DNA of 64,000 nt from Oricola sp. (lineage in GTDB: Bacteria > Pseudomonadota > Alphaproteobacteria > Rhizobiales > Rhizobiaceae): assembly GCF_022763245.1 (NCBI RefSeq), contig NZ_JALEGV010000005.1, positions 1 through 64,000 of the forward strand, written 5' to 3'. Below the pieces are notes generated by a model. That model did not search any database. It worked only from the letters and a program-made list of their open reading frames with translations, and had not been told where the DNA came from. Positions within the stretch are counted from its first letter, which is position 1. Each line of letters starts with the position of its first letter. Of this stretch, positions 40,092 through 49,804 are shown piece after piece. A program made the position numbers and the translations under genes.

Positions 40092-43000
40092 CGGACAATT
40101 CGACGGCCGGCTCGGCATTGCCGGCCACCTCACACGCTCCTTCATCGTTTCGCCGCTGACGCCGCTCTTCATCATCGCCGCGCTGGCAGTCGGCCTGGTG
40201 GCGCTGATCTCGCTTCCGCGCGAGGAGGAACCGCAGATTTCCGTGCCGCTGGTGGACATTCACCTGCAAGCGCCGGGCCTCAAGGCGGAGGACGCCGTCA
40301 AGCTCGTCACCGAGCCGATGGAAACCATCGTCAAGGGCATCAACGGGGTCGAACACGTCTACAGCCAGACGAGCGACGACTATGCGATGGTCACCGCCCG
40401 CTTCCTGGTCGGCACCTCCTCGGACGCCGCGATCCTGCGCGTGCATGAGAAACTGCGCGCCAACATGGACCGCATCCCCGTCGGCATCGGCGAACCGCTG
40501 ATCATCGGGCGCGGCATCGACGACGTCGCGATCGTGTCCCTGACGCTGGCCGCAGAGCCCGATTCGGGCATCGGCGCCAACGACCTGACCCGCGTCGCGC
40601 GCGAATTGCGCACCGAGGTCGCCAAGATCGAGAATGTCGGCCTGACCTATCTCGTCGGCGAAGCGCCGGAGGCGATCCGAATCGCACCCGACCCGGAGCG
40701 CCTGGCGCTCTACGGCGTCACCCTGCAGCAGCTTTCCGGCAAGGTGCAGGCGGCGAACCAGACCTTCTCCACCGGCAAGCTGCGCGACAACGGCCAGCAG
40801 ATCGACCTCGTCGCTGGCGAGACGCTGACCGCACCCGCCGAGATCGCCAATCTGCTTCTGACCTCGCGTGACGAACGCCCCGTCTATGTGCGCGACGTCG
40901 CAACGGTGGAATATGTCTCCGACACGTCCGATCAGATCGTCGCCAATGTCGTGCGCGGCGAAGACGGCGAGATCGAGCGCACACCTGCGGTGACACTCGC
41001 TGTCGCCAAGCGTGCCGGCGCCAATGCCGTGGTCGTGGCCGAGGAGATCCTGCACAAGGTCGAGGAACTCGAAGGCCACCTGATCCCCGAGGGCGTCAAG
41101 GTCGAGGTCACGCGCGACTATGGCGAGACCGCGAACGAGAAGGCCAACGAACTGCTGTTCCACCTCGGCCTCGCCACGGTGTCCATCATCGCGCTTGTCC
41201 TGTTCGCCATCGGCTGGCGCGAGGCGATCGTGGTCGCCATCGTCATCCCGGTGACCATCCTGCTGACGCTGTTTGCCGCCTGGATCATGGGCTACACGCT
41301 CAACCGCGTGTCGCTGTTCGCGCTGATCTTCTCCATCGGCATCCTGGTGGACGACGCGATCGTCGTGATCGAGAACATCGCCCGCCACTGGGGGATGAGT
41401 GGCGGCAAGCATCGCGTGGCGCGCGCGATCGAGGCGGTGGCGGAGGTCGGCAACCCGACCATCGTCGCGACGCTGACCGTGGTGGCCGCGCTGTTGCCGA
41501 TGCTGTTCGTGTCCGGCCTGATGGGCCCCTATATGAGCCCGATCCCGGCGAACGCCTCCGCCGCGATGATCTTCTCCTTCTTCGTGGCCGTGATCGTCAC
41601 GCCGTGGCTGATGGCGAAGATCGCCGGCGGCGCGCCGGTGCATGACCACGAGAGCGGCGCTCATGCGCATGGCGGCAGGCTTGGCTCTCTCTATATGAGC
41701 TTCGCCCGGCCGATCCTGGCGACGAAGGGCGGCGCGCTCGCGTTCCTCCTGATCACCGCCGTCCTGTCCTTCGGGTCGCTCGGCCTGCTCTACACCAAGG
41801 ACGTCACCGTCAAACTGCTGCCCTTCGACAACAAATCGGAACTGGCCGTGGTCATCGACATGCCCGAAGGCTCGTCGGTCGAGGCGACGGATGCCGTGGC
41901 GCAGGCCGTCGCGCGCACCGTCACGGAAATGCCCGAGGTGATCTCGGCGCAGACCCATGCCGGCACCGCCGCGCCGTTCAACTTCAACGGCCTGGTGCGC
42001 CACTATTATGTCCGCGCCTATCCGCATATGGGCGACGTGCAGATCAACCTGACGCCGAAGACCGAGCGTGATCGCGAAAGCCATGAGATCGCGCTGGAGA
42101 TCCGCGAGCGCATCAACCAGCTTGACGTGCCCGAAGGCACCAGCCTGAAGACCGTCGAGCCGCCGCCCGGACCGCCCGTCATCTCGACGCTCCTGGCCGA
42201 GGTCTACGGTCCGGATGCGGAAACGCGCCGCGCCGCGGCCGCCGGCATCCGCCAGGCCTTCGAGGCGGTGCCCTTCGTGGTCGATGTCGACGACAGCTTC
42301 GGCACCCAGGCGCGTCGCCTGCGCGCCACGATCAACACCGACGACCTGGAGTTCTTCCAGGTGTCCGAAAGCGACGTCTTCGACACGCTTGCCATGCTGA
42401 ATGGCGGCTCGACGGTCGGCTATTCGCATCGCGGCGAAGGCCGCCATCCGATCCCGATCGTCGTCGAACGCGCCAAGGGCGACAAGGTGCTGGACGAGCG
42501 CTTCCTGTCGACGCCGATCCCGGCCAACCTTCTGCCGGGCGCGCGCGGCGTGGTCGAACTCGGCGATGTCATCGACATCGAGGAGGAGCACGCCTCCTAT
42601 CCGATCTTCCGCCACAACGGGCGCGACGCGGAGATGGTGACCGCGGAACTCGCCGGCGATTACGAGGCGCCGCTCTACGGCATGATGTCGGTCGCCGACG
42701 AGCTTGAGAAGATCGACTGGCCGGAAGGCACCAAGCCGACGATCAAGCTGCACGGCCAGCCGGATGACGAGAGCGCCGTCACCCTTCTGTGGGACGGCGA
42801 ATGGGAGGTGACCTGGGTCACGTTCCGCGACATGGGCGCAGCCTTCATGGTCGCCCTGCTCGGCATCTACATCCTCGTCGTCGCACAGTTCGGTTCGTTC
42901 AAGCTGCCGCTGGTCATCCTGACGCCGATCCCGCTGACCTTCCTCGGCATCATGGGCGGTCACTGGCTGTGGGGCGCGCCGTTCTCGGCAACGTCGATGA

Positions 43001-43293
43001 TCGGCTTCATCGCGCTTGCCGGCATCATCGTGCGCAACTCGATCCTGCTGGTCGACTTCATCCGCAACGCCGACACCGAGGGCAAGACGAAGCTCGACAT
43101 CCTGCTGGAAGCCGGCGCGATCCGCTTCAAGCCGATCCTGCTGACTGCGATCGCGGCGATGATCGGCGCGGTGGTGATCCTGGCCGACCCGATCTTCCAG
43201 GGCCTGGCGCTGTCGCTGCTCTTCGGCCTGTTGTCGTCGACGCTGCTGACCGTGCTGGTGATCCCGGCGATCTACCGCGTGCTGCGCACCTGA
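40084..43293 (+). CDS. RND family efflux permease (AcrB/MexF type)
   Basis: A 1069-residue inner-membrane transporter with twelve helices and two large periplasmic loops. The proton-relay Asp pair is in TM4 (FSIGILVDDAIVVIENIARH), and TM10-12 carry FIALAGIIVRNSILLVDFIR and LTAIAAMIGAVVILADPIFQ. It forms a tripartite pump with the adaptor encoded just upstream. It belongs to the more divergent branch common in alphaproteobacteria; the substrate cannot be predicted. A strong terminator follows 18 nt after the stop. Confidence 0.93.
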   Translation: MSDGQFDGRLGIAGHLTRSFIVSPLTPLFIIAALAVGLVALISLPREEEPQISVPLVDIHLQAPGLKAEDAVKLVTEPMETIVKGINGVEHVYSQTSDDYAMVTARFLVGTSSDAAILRVHEKLRANMDRIPVGIGEPLIIGRGIDDVAIVSLTLAAEPDSGIGANDLTRVARELRTEVAKIENVGLTYLVGEAPEAIRIAPDPERLALYGVTLQQLSGKVQAANQTFSTGKLRDNGQQIDLVAGETLTAPAEIANLLLTSRDERPVYVRDVATVEYVSDTSDQIVANVVRGEDGEIERTPAVTLAVAKRAGANAVVVAEEILHKVEELEGHLIPEGVKVEVTRDYGETANEKANELLFHLGLATVSIIALVLFAIGWREAIVVAIVIPVTILLTLFAAWIMGYTLNRVSLFALIFSIGILVDDAIVVIENIARHWGMSGGKHRVARAIEAVAEVGNPTIVATLTVVAALLPMLFVSGLMGPYMSPIPANASAAMIFSFFVAVIVTPWLMAKIAGGAPVHDHESGAHAHGGRLGSLYMSFARPILATKGGALAFLLITAVLSFGSLGLLYTKDVTVKLLPFDNKSELAVVIDMPEGSSVEATDAVAQAVARTVTEMPEVISAQTHAGTAAPFNFNGLVRHYYVRAYPHMGDVQINLTPKTERDRESHEIALEIRERINQLDVPEGTSLKTVEPPPGPPVISTLLAEVYGPDAETRRAAAAGIRQAFEAVPFVVDVDDSFGTQARRLRATINTDDLEFFQVSESDVFDTLAMLNGGSTVGYSHRGEGRHPIPIVVERAKGDKVLDERFLSTPIPANLLPGARGVVELGDVIDIEEEHASYPIFRHNGRDAEMVTAELAGDYEAPLYGMMSVADELEKIDWPEGTKPTIKLHGQPDDESAVTLLWDGEWEVTWVTFRDMGAAFMVALLGIYILVVAQFGSFKLPLVILTPIPLTFLGIMGGHWLWGAPFSATSMIGFIALAGIIVRNSILLVDFIRNADTEGKTKLDILLEAGAIRFKPILLTAIAAMIGAVVILADPIFQGLALSLLFGLLSSTLLTVLVIPAIYRVLRT

Positions 43294-43311
43294 CCGCACG
43301 CCGCTCGAATC

Positions 43312-43346
43312 AAAAAGCCGCCCGTTTTCACGCGGGCGGCTTTTTT
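43312..43346. terminator. Bidirectional rho-independent terminator
   Basis: Stem AGCCGCCCG (43316-43324) / CGGGCGGCT (43333-43341) with an 8-nt loop, an A tract on the left and T tract on the right. It serves both the RND operon and the convergent CreA gene. Confidence 0.92.
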
Positions 43347-43366
43347 CGTGCCGAATTGACGAACGG

Positions 43367-43852
43367 TCAGCGCTGCAGCGGCTCGACCTGCCCGTAAAGC
43401 GGCACAGTGGAGATCGCCATCTTGGCCGAGCCGTCCTGCACCTGGCGCGAATGCGACAGGTAGATCAGCGTGTTGTTCTCGCGGTCGTAGATCCGCTTGA
43501 CGACCAGCTTCTTCCAGATCAGCGACCGCGAACTCTTGAAGATCTCCTCGCCGTCCTTGTCGAGGTCGATGTCGCCGATCTCGATCGGGCCGGTCTGGCG
43601 GCAGGCGATGGACGAGTTGGAGGGATCCTCGAACCAGTTGCCTTTCTGCAGGCGGTCGATCAGACCGCGTTCGAAATAGGACACGTGGCAGGTGACGCCC
43701 TTCACCTCGGGATCGGCGACCGCCTCGATGACGATGTCGTTTCCGAGCCAGTCGACGCCGACCTTGCCGACTTCCTCGGACTGGGCGGCGGCCGGGGCGA
43801 GGCACGCGCCGGCGGCAAGAGCGATTATTGTGTTGCGCAATGATTTCGGCAT
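43367..43852 (-). CDS. creA: CreA family periplasmic protein
   Basis: A 161-residue protein. A signal peptide (SLRNTIIALAAGACLAPAAA) precedes the conserved CreA sequence: VGVDWLGNDIVIEAVADPEV, CHVSYFERGLIDRL, SNSSIACRQTGPI and KKLVVKRIYDRENNTLIYLS. CreA proteins are conserved in proteobacteria; their role is unknown. The gene faces the RND operon and is divergent from ppk2. Confidence 0.93.
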   Translation of the reverse strand: MPKSLRNTIIALAAGACLAPAAAQSEEVGKVGVDWLGNDIVIEAVADPEVKGVTCHVSYFERGLIDRLQKGNWFEDPSNSSIACRQTGPIEIGDIDLDKDGEEIFKSSRSLIWKKLVVKRIYDRENNTLIYLSHSRQVQDGSAKMAISTVPLYGQVEPLQR

Positions 43853-44007
43853 GGGCGGTCTCCGGAGAATTGGCGTTGGGCTCTATGTTTGTACGCCCGG
43901 CCGCCATCGCAAGCCCCGCCCGCCCCTTCCCCGCCGAAGGCCGAACTTGTTGCATCGCACATGATCGGCTTAATCTCATGTCGTGACGATGAGGGAGCGG
44001 TCCGACG

Positions 44008-44844
44008 ATGAGCAAGAAGAAGCAGGCAAAGACACCCCGGCTGGACGATGCGGACCTCTCCATGAGCCTGGGTCGGACGCCTTACGAAGCCAAGCTCGCC
44101 AAGCAGCAGCGCCTGCTCACGCAAATCCAGCAGGCCTATCTGTTTTCCGGCGAGTCGGCCGTGCTGCTCTTCGAGGGCTGGGACGCGGCCGGCAAGGGAG
44201 GCACGATCCGGCGCATTTCGGCGGCCCTCGATCCGCGCAGCTTCAAGGTCTGGCCGATCGGCGCGCCGCGCCGCTACTACCTGGAGCGCCACTTCCTGCT
44301 GCGGTTCATGGAGCGCATGCCGCCACGCGGCGCGATCACCGTCTTCGACCGCTCATGGTACGGACGCGTTCTCGTCGAGCGGGTCGAGGAACTCACCCCG
44401 GAGAAGCGCTGGCGCAAGGCCTATCAGGAGATCAACGATTTCGAGCGCATGATCACGGATGACGGCACGCGTCTGGTCAAATTGTTCTTTCACATCTCGC
44501 CCGACGAGCAGCTCGCCCGCTTCGAGGAAAGGCTGCGCAATCCGCTGAAGCGCTGGAAGCTCTCCTACGAGGATTTCCGCAACCGGTCGCGCTGGGAGGA
44601 CTACGCCACCGCGATCGACGAGATGTTCGAGCGCACCTCCACCGACTACGCGCCGTGGCACGTCATTCCCGCCAACGACAAGAAACACGCGCGCATCACC
44701 GCGATGAAGACCATCACCGACTGCCTGAAGCGCGACGTGGACCTTTCGCCGCCGGTGCTCGACGACACCGTGCTCGACGCCGCGAAGGAGCATATCGAGA
44801 TGACGCCGTCGCTGATCGACAGCCTCGCCGGCCGGACGGAGTGA
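44008..44844 (+). CDS. ppk2: Polyphosphate kinase 2 family protein
   Basis: A 278-residue PPK2 enzyme. Walker A is EGWDAAGKGGTIRRI near residues 55-69, and the Walker B/lid region is FDRSWYGRVLVERVEE. Lys-rich lid and basic motifs (RNPLKRWKLSYEDFRNRSRW) are typical. PPK2 enzymes use polyphosphate to phosphorylate nucleoside mono- or diphosphates; the single-domain length fits class I or III, and the sequence alone does not settle which. Its 3' end is 18 nt from the convergent CDF gene. Confidence 0.92.
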   Translation: MSKKKQAKTPRLDDADLSMSLGRTPYEAKLAKQQRLLTQIQQAYLFSGESAVLLFEGWDAAGKGGTIRRISAALDPRSFKVWPIGAPRRYYLERHFLLRFMERMPPRGAITVFDRSWYGRVLVERVEELTPEKRWRKAYQEINDFERMITDDGTRLVKLFFHISPDEQLARFEERLRNPLKRWKLSYEDFRNRSRWEDYATAIDEMFERTSTDYAPWHVIPANDKKHARITAMKTITDCLKRDVDLSPPVLDDTVLDAAKEHIEMTPSLIDSLAGRTE

Positions 44845-44862
44845 CGCTCGTCGCCGCGCCGG

Positions 44863-45810
44863 TCAGCCGTGACCGGCGCTGCCGATGCGGGCCGCGCCGT
44901 TGCAGGCGTGCAGGCTGCATTCCATCTCCAGCGTGGATTGGCCGATCCCGAATTCTTCCGACAGGACCTTCTTCACCCGCGCCTTGATGGCGTCGGCATG
45001 GTCCCACGCGCCGCGATCGATCACGAGATGCGCGTCGAGCGCGTTGTCGTGCTCGTTCATCTGCCAGAGATGGGCGAGATGGATGTCGGCGACGCCGTCG
45101 ATCGCTTCCATGCGCGCAATCACCGTATCGGTCTGCAGTCCGGGCGGGCTGCCGAGCATCAGAATGCGGATCACGCCGCCGATCTCGGCCCAGGCCTGCC
45201 AGAGGATGTAGCCGGCGATCAGCAGCGTCACCAGCGGGTCGATCAGGCGCCAGTCATAGAGCAGGATCAGCGATCCGGCGATGATCACGGCGACCGACCC
45301 GAGGGCATCGGCGACATTGTGCAGGAAGGCGGCGCGGATGTTCACGCTTTCCTTCGACAGGGCGAAGGTCAGCCCCGCCGTGATCACGTCGATCACGAGC
45401 GCGATCGCCGCGATGATCACCACGATCCAGCCATCGACGCCCTGCGGTTCGATGAAACGCATCACCGCTTCGTAGATCAGATAGAAGCCGATCACGATCA
45501 GGGTCGTGTAGTTGACCAGCGCAGCGACGATCTCCACGCGGCCGTAGCCGAAGGTCATCGAGGCGTCGGACGGGCGCCGTGCGATCTTTCGCGCCGCAAA
45601 GGCGATGATCAGCGAGATCGCGTCGGAGAAATTGTGAAGCGCGTCGGCGATCAGCGCCAGGCTTCCGGAAAAGATCCCGCCGATGACCTGCGCCACCGTC
45701 AGCAGCAAGTTCACCAACACCGCCATCGCCACCCGCGCGTCCCCCGCATCCGGGTCGACATGGTGGTGGTGATGATGGCCATGGTGGGTGTGATTATGAT
45801 TGTGCGCCAT
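44863..45810 (-). CDS. Cation diffusion facilitator (CzcD/ZitB-like)
   Basis: A 315-residue metal exporter. The His-rich N-terminus (HNHTHHGHHHHHH) probably binds Zn2+ or Co2+. Six membrane helices carry the metal sites: SLALIADALHNFSDAISLI (HxxxD in TM2) and AAFLHNVADALGSVAVIIAG (TM5 HxxxD). The C-terminal cytoplasmic dimerisation domain (residues ~215-300, ADIHLAHLWQMNEHDNALDA) includes ferredoxin-like His residues. It likely exports zinc or similar divalent metals. Confidence 0.92.
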   Translation of the reverse strand: MAHNHNHTHHGHHHHHHVDPDAGDARVAMAVLVNLLLTVAQVIGGIFSGSLALIADALHNFSDAISLIIAFAARKIARRPSDASMTFGYGRVEIVAALVNYTTLIVIGFYLIYEAVMRFIEPQGVDGWIVVIIAAIALVIDVITAGLTFALSKESVNIRAAFLHNVADALGSVAVIIAGSLILLYDWRLIDPLVTLLIAGYILWQAWAEIGGVIRILMLGSPPGLQTDTVIARMEAIDGVADIHLAHLWQMNEHDNALDAHLVIDRGAWDHADAIKARVKKVLSEEFGIGQSTLEMECSLHACNGAARIGSAGHG

Positions 45811-45934
45811 GCGGGCTCCCTGGCGTGCGTGCCGTGGAGATAGTGTCTATAACCATCCGGGATTCAAGCGCAAATCACGCATGGGTCGCATGCGCTTCGG
45901 CGCTGCGGAACCGTGCGGAAAGACGGAGGTTTCG

Positions 45935-46837
45935 ATGACGAGCAAAAAACGCATCCTGTTTACCGGCGGCTCCGGCAAGGCGGGCAAGCATGTCGTGCCC
46001 TATCTTCTCGACCGGGGCCACAGGGTGGTCAATGTCGACCTGAAGCCGCTCGACCATCCGGACGTCGACAATCTAACCGCGGACATCACCGATTCCGGCC
46101 AGATGTTCAACGTCATGAGTTCCTATGCCAATTTCGACGAGTTGGAACCCGGCACCGGCGTCCCCGCCTTCGACGCGGTCGTGCATTTCGCCGCTGTTCC
46201 GCGCATCCTCATCCATCCCGACAACGAGACCTTCCGGGTCAATGCGATCGGCACCTACAACGTCATCGAGGCGGCCGTGAAACTCGGCATCCGCAAGATC
46301 GTGATCGCGTCGTCGGAGACGACATACGGCATCTGCTTCGCCGACGGGCGCGCGGATCCGAAATGCCTGCCGCTGGACGAGGATTACGACATCGATCCGA
46401 TGGATTCCTACGGCCTGTCGAAGGTGGTCAACGAGAAGACGGCACGGGCCTTCGCGTTGCGCTCGGGTTTCGACATCTATGCGCTGCGCATCGGCAACGT
46501 GGTGGAGCCGCATGAGTATGAGCGCGATTTCCCGACCTATTTCGCCAATCCAGACATGCGCCGCCGCAACGCCTTCTGCTATATCGACGCGCGCGATCTC
46601 GGCCAGATCGTCGACCGCTGCCTTGCCACCGACGGGCTCGGCTTCCAGGTCTTCAATGCCGGCAACGACACCAACGGCATGAACATTCCGACGGCGGAGC
46701 TGATCGAGCGCTTCTTCCCGGGCGTGCTGGTCACGCGCGCGATGGGCGAGAACGAAGCGCTGTTCTCGAACCGCAAGATCCGCGAGGTGCTGGGTTTCTC
46801 CGAAGAGCACGATTGGCGCAAATACGTCGGCGGTTAG
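45935..46837 (+). CDS. NAD-dependent epimerase/dehydratase (extended SDR)
   Basis: A 300-residue extended short-chain dehydrogenase. The NAD motif is LFTGGSGKAGKHVVPYLLDR; the catalytic Ser/Thr lies in IASSETTYGI and the Tyr-x3-Lys in SYGLSKVVNEK. It resembles UDP-glucose 4-epimerase-like and uronate dehydrogenase-like proteins, but substrate-binding residues are not decisive. The ATG at 45935 is supported by GGAGG 5 nt upstream. Confidence 0.88.
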   Translation: MTSKKRILFTGGSGKAGKHVVPYLLDRGHRVVNVDLKPLDHPDVDNLTADITDSGQMFNVMSSYANFDELEPGTGVPAFDAVVHFAAVPRILIHPDNETFRVNAIGTYNVIEAAVKLGIRKIVIASSETTYGICFADGRADPKCLPLDEDYDIDPMDSYGLSKVVNEKTARAFALRSGFDIYALRIGNVVEPHEYERDFPTYFANPDMRRRNAFCYIDARDLGQIVDRCLATDGLGFQVFNAGNDTNGMNIPTAELIERFFPGVLVTRAMGENEALFSNRKIREVLGFSEEHDWRKYVGG

Positions 46838-46910
46838 GCCGACGCGCCATCATTCCGCCGAATATGGTCGCTCAAAGGCCTTCGAAACGAAATTATCCGG
46901 CGAACTCCAC

Positions 46911-47852
46911 ATGCCACTACGATCGCTCCTGAGACGCGGCGTATCGATGCTCGTGATCGCATGCGCACTGGCGCTTCTCGCGACGCTGTTCAACCGCCTG
47001 CATCCGTTCTTCGATTCCCTGTCGCAGTTTCGGATGCATTTCGCCGTCCTATTGGCCGCTCTATTCGCGATCGCCCTCCTTGTCGGCGCCAGACGCGCGG
47101 CGATTGTTGAGGCGGCATGTCTGTTGGTGGCGATGGTGGCCACTTACCCGTTCATTCCGGGCTTTGCGAGCGGAGCCGCGTTCGCGCAAGACGGCGGTCC
47201 CGTGCTGCGTGTCGTCCAGTTCAACACGCGCTACGACAACAGCCAGACGGAGCGCGCCGCGCAGGTGATCCGCGACGCCGATGCCGATGTCATCCTGCTG
47301 CAGGAGGTGACCGACGGTCCGAGATCGCTCGTGAACCTGTTGCGGGACGCCTACCCGGTGCAAAGGCGCTGCGGCAACGCGCGCATCGGCGGCGCGACGG
47401 TGATATCGCGGCTTCCGGTCAGTCCCGACAACACGATCAAATGCGTGAGAAGCTCGGCGCTGTCGGCGATCCAGCTCGATGTCGGCGGCAAGGCCGTCAC
47501 CTTCGCCGCCTATCACGGCCGCTGGCCCTGGCCCTATGAACAGTCCTGGGTCATCGACCGCATGTCGAAGAGCCTCGAGGCCCTGCCCCACCCGCTCGTC
47601 TTCGCCGGTGATTTCAACGCCGCCCCTTGGAGCGAGGGCGTGCAGCGTGTCGCCCGGCTCACCGGAACGCAGCCGGAAAGCGGCTACCGTCCCACATGGC
47701 TGAGCCAGCGCGTCTCAGACACGCTGCGTCCGTGGTTCGGCCTTCCGATCGACCACGTGATGGTGTCCGACGAATTGCGCATCATCAGCGTGCGGCGCCT
47801 GCCCTTCGCGGGCAGCGACCACCTGCCGATGGTCGCCGACATCGCTCTCTAG
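46911..47852 (+). CDS. Endonuclease/exonuclease/phosphatase family protein with membrane anchor
   Basis: A 313-residue protein. Three hydrophobic segments lie in the first ~95 residues (VSMLVIACALALLATLF, MHFAVLLAALFAIALLVG, AACLLVAMVATYPFIPGF). The catalytic domain follows, with the family motifs VVQFNTRYDN, ILLQEVTDG, FAGDFNAAPWS and the C-terminal GSDHLPMVADI with catalytic Asp-His. Membrane-anchored members of this class act on phosphodiesters outside the cytoplasm; the substrate is unknown. Confidence 0.88.
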   Translation: MPLRSLLRRGVSMLVIACALALLATLFNRLHPFFDSLSQFRMHFAVLLAALFAIALLVGARRAAIVEAACLLVAMVATYPFIPGFASGAAFAQDGGPVLRVVQFNTRYDNSQTERAAQVIRDADADVILLQEVTDGPRSLVNLLRDAYPVQRRCGNARIGGATVISRLPVSPDNTIKCVRSSALSAIQLDVGGKAVTFAAYHGRWPWPYEQSWVIDRMSKSLEALPHPLVFAGDFNAAPWSEGVQRVARLTGTQPESGYRPTWLSQRVSDTLRPWFGLPIDHVMVSDELRIISVRRLPFAGSDHLPMVADIAL

Positions 47853-47870
47853 ACCGCGCGTCGTGCCCGA

Positions 47871-49598
47871 TCACATGTTCGGGTAGACCGGCCCCTCGCC
47901 GCCCTGCGGCACCGTCCAGTTGATGTTCTGGTTCGGGTCCTTGATGTCGCAAGTCTTGCAGTGCACGCAGTTCTGCGCGTTGATCTGGAAGCGCACCTGA
48001 TCGCCCGGCTTGCGGTCGGCGTCGGCCGGCACCGAATTGCCGTCGGCGTCGATCCACTCATACACGCCGGCCGGGCAATAGCGGGCGGAAAGCCCCGCGA
48101 ATTCAGCATATTCCGAGGTTTTCTGAAGAGACTCGTCCTTCAGCTTCAGATGGACCGGCTGGTCTTCCTCGTGGTTCGTGTTCGACAGGAACACCGACGA
48201 CAGGCGGTCGAAGGTGAGCACGCCGTCGGGCTTCGGATAGGCGATCGGCTTGTGCCTGGAGGCCTTTTCGGTGGCCAGATAGTCCGGCTTGCCGTGCTTC
48301 AGCGTGCCGAGCGGCGACCAGCCGCCGGTGATCTGGTTGATCCACATGTCGATGCCGCCGATGCCGACGCCCAGCGCCGTGCCGAAGCGCGACCAGAGCG
48401 GCTTGACGTTGCGCACGCGCTTCAGGTCCTTGCCGATCTCGCTGCCGCGCCATGCCGCCTCGTAGGCGTCGAGCGCGTCGTCATTCGCCCTGCCGGCGGA
48501 AAGCGCCTCGGCCACGTGGTCAGCGGCGAGAATGCCGGACAGCACCGCGTTGTGGGAACCCTTGATGCGCGGCACGTTGAGGAACCCGGCGGAACAGCCG
48601 ATCAGCGCGCCGCCCTTGAAGGAGACCTTGGGCACCGACTGCCAGCCGCCCTCGGTGATGGCGCGCGCGCCATAGGCGATGCGCTTGGCACCTTCGAAGG
48701 TGTCGCGGATCGCCGGATGCGTCTTGAAGCGCTGGAATTCCTCGAACGGGTAGAGATAGGGGTTCTTGTAATTGAGATGGACGACGAAGCCGACGGCAAC
48801 CAGATTGTCCTCGAGGTGGTAGAGGAAGGAACCGCCGCCGGTCTTCATGTCGAGCGGCCAGCCGAAGGAGTGCTGCACGAGACCCGGGCGATGTTTCTCC
48901 GGCTTGACCTCCCAGAGTTCCTTGATGCCGATGCCGAACTTGGAGAAGTCGCTCTCGGCGTCGAGGCCGAATTTCGCGATCAGCTGCTTGGCGAGAGAAC
49001 CGCGCACGCCCTCGCCGATCAGCGTGAATTTGCCGTGCAGTTCCATGCCGCGCGCGAACATCGGGCCCGGCGTTCCGTCGCGCTGCACGCCCATGTCGCC
49101 GGTCGCCACGCCCTTGACCGAGCCGTCCTCGTTGTAGAGCACCTCGGCGGCGGCGAAGCCCGGATAGATCTCGACGCCCAGCGCCTCGGCGCGCCCGGCC
49201 AGCCAGCGACAGACATTGCCGAGCGAGACGATGTAGTTGCCGTGATTGCTCATCAGCGGCGGCATGGCGAAATTCGGCAGGCGGATCGACCCGGCGGGGC
49301 CGAGGAACAGGAACTGGTCGTCCTTCACCTCGGTCTTGAAGGGATGGTCGGGGTCGTCGCGCCAGTCGGGGATCAGCTTGTCGATGCCGACCGGATCGAC
49401 CACGGCGCCGGAAAGGATGTGCGCGCCGACTTCGGCGCCTTTTTCCAGAACGACGACCGACATCTCGGGATCGGCCTGTTTCAGCCGGATGGCCGCCGCC
49501 AGGCCTGCCGGGCCGGCGCCGACGATCACCACGTCGAATTCCATGCTTTCGCGCGGTTCGTTCATCGGATTGCCATCCCCGTTTCCGTCACTCATCAT
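47871..49598 (-). CDS. etfD: Electron transfer flavoprotein-ubiquinone oxidoreductase
   Basis: A 575-residue membrane-associated flavoprotein that passes electrons from ETF to ubiquinone. The N-terminal FAD motif is DVVIVGAGPAGLAAAIRLKQ. The C-terminal [4Fe-4S] cluster ligands are in CPAGVYEW and CVHCKTCDIKDP. Features such as GAHILSGAVVDPVGI and HSFGWPLD also fit. It links fatty acid and amino acid oxidation to the respiratory chain. The gene is divergent from a uracil-DNA glycosylase-like gene. Confidence 0.95.
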   Translation of the reverse strand: MMSDGNGDGNPMNEPRESMEFDVVIVGAGPAGLAAAIRLKQADPEMSVVVLEKGAEVGAHILSGAVVDPVGIDKLIPDWRDDPDHPFKTEVKDDQFLFLGPAGSIRLPNFAMPPLMSNHGNYIVSLGNVCRWLAGRAEALGVEIYPGFAAAEVLYNEDGSVKGVATGDMGVQRDGTPGPMFARGMELHGKFTLIGEGVRGSLAKQLIAKFGLDAESDFSKFGIGIKELWEVKPEKHRPGLVQHSFGWPLDMKTGGGSFLYHLEDNLVAVGFVVHLNYKNPYLYPFEEFQRFKTHPAIRDTFEGAKRIAYGARAITEGGWQSVPKVSFKGGALIGCSAGFLNVPRIKGSHNAVLSGILAADHVAEALSAGRANDDALDAYEAAWRGSEIGKDLKRVRNVKPLWSRFGTALGVGIGGIDMWINQITGGWSPLGTLKHGKPDYLATEKASRHKPIAYPKPDGVLTFDRLSSVFLSNTNHEEDQPVHLKLKDESLQKTSEYAEFAGLSARYCPAGVYEWIDADGNSVPADADRKPGDQVRFQINAQNCVHCKTCDIKDPNQNINWTVPQGGEGPVYPNM

Positions 49599-49804
49599 CT
49601 GTCTCCATCGGCCGCCCTTCGTCGCGACAAGGGCTCGTTTTGCATCTGTTCCGGCTCGGCGCCGAATGTATCCAGCAATTTGCGCTTCGCAAGGGTCGAA
49701 TGCGCGACATTCCCATCGCCTTATTGAAGTGCACGTCGATGCAAGGCAAGCCGCGGCCGACGGTTCCGCTTGAAGCCGGCGGCGGCGTCTGCGAAATGTG
49801 ACCG

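Noticed and set aside
40045-43299. An open frame of more than 1000 codons on the minus strand opposite the RND permease
   Set aside because: It mirrors the RND gene codon for codon, is His/Arg/Asp-rich without any domain, and arises from the high GC at third positions.
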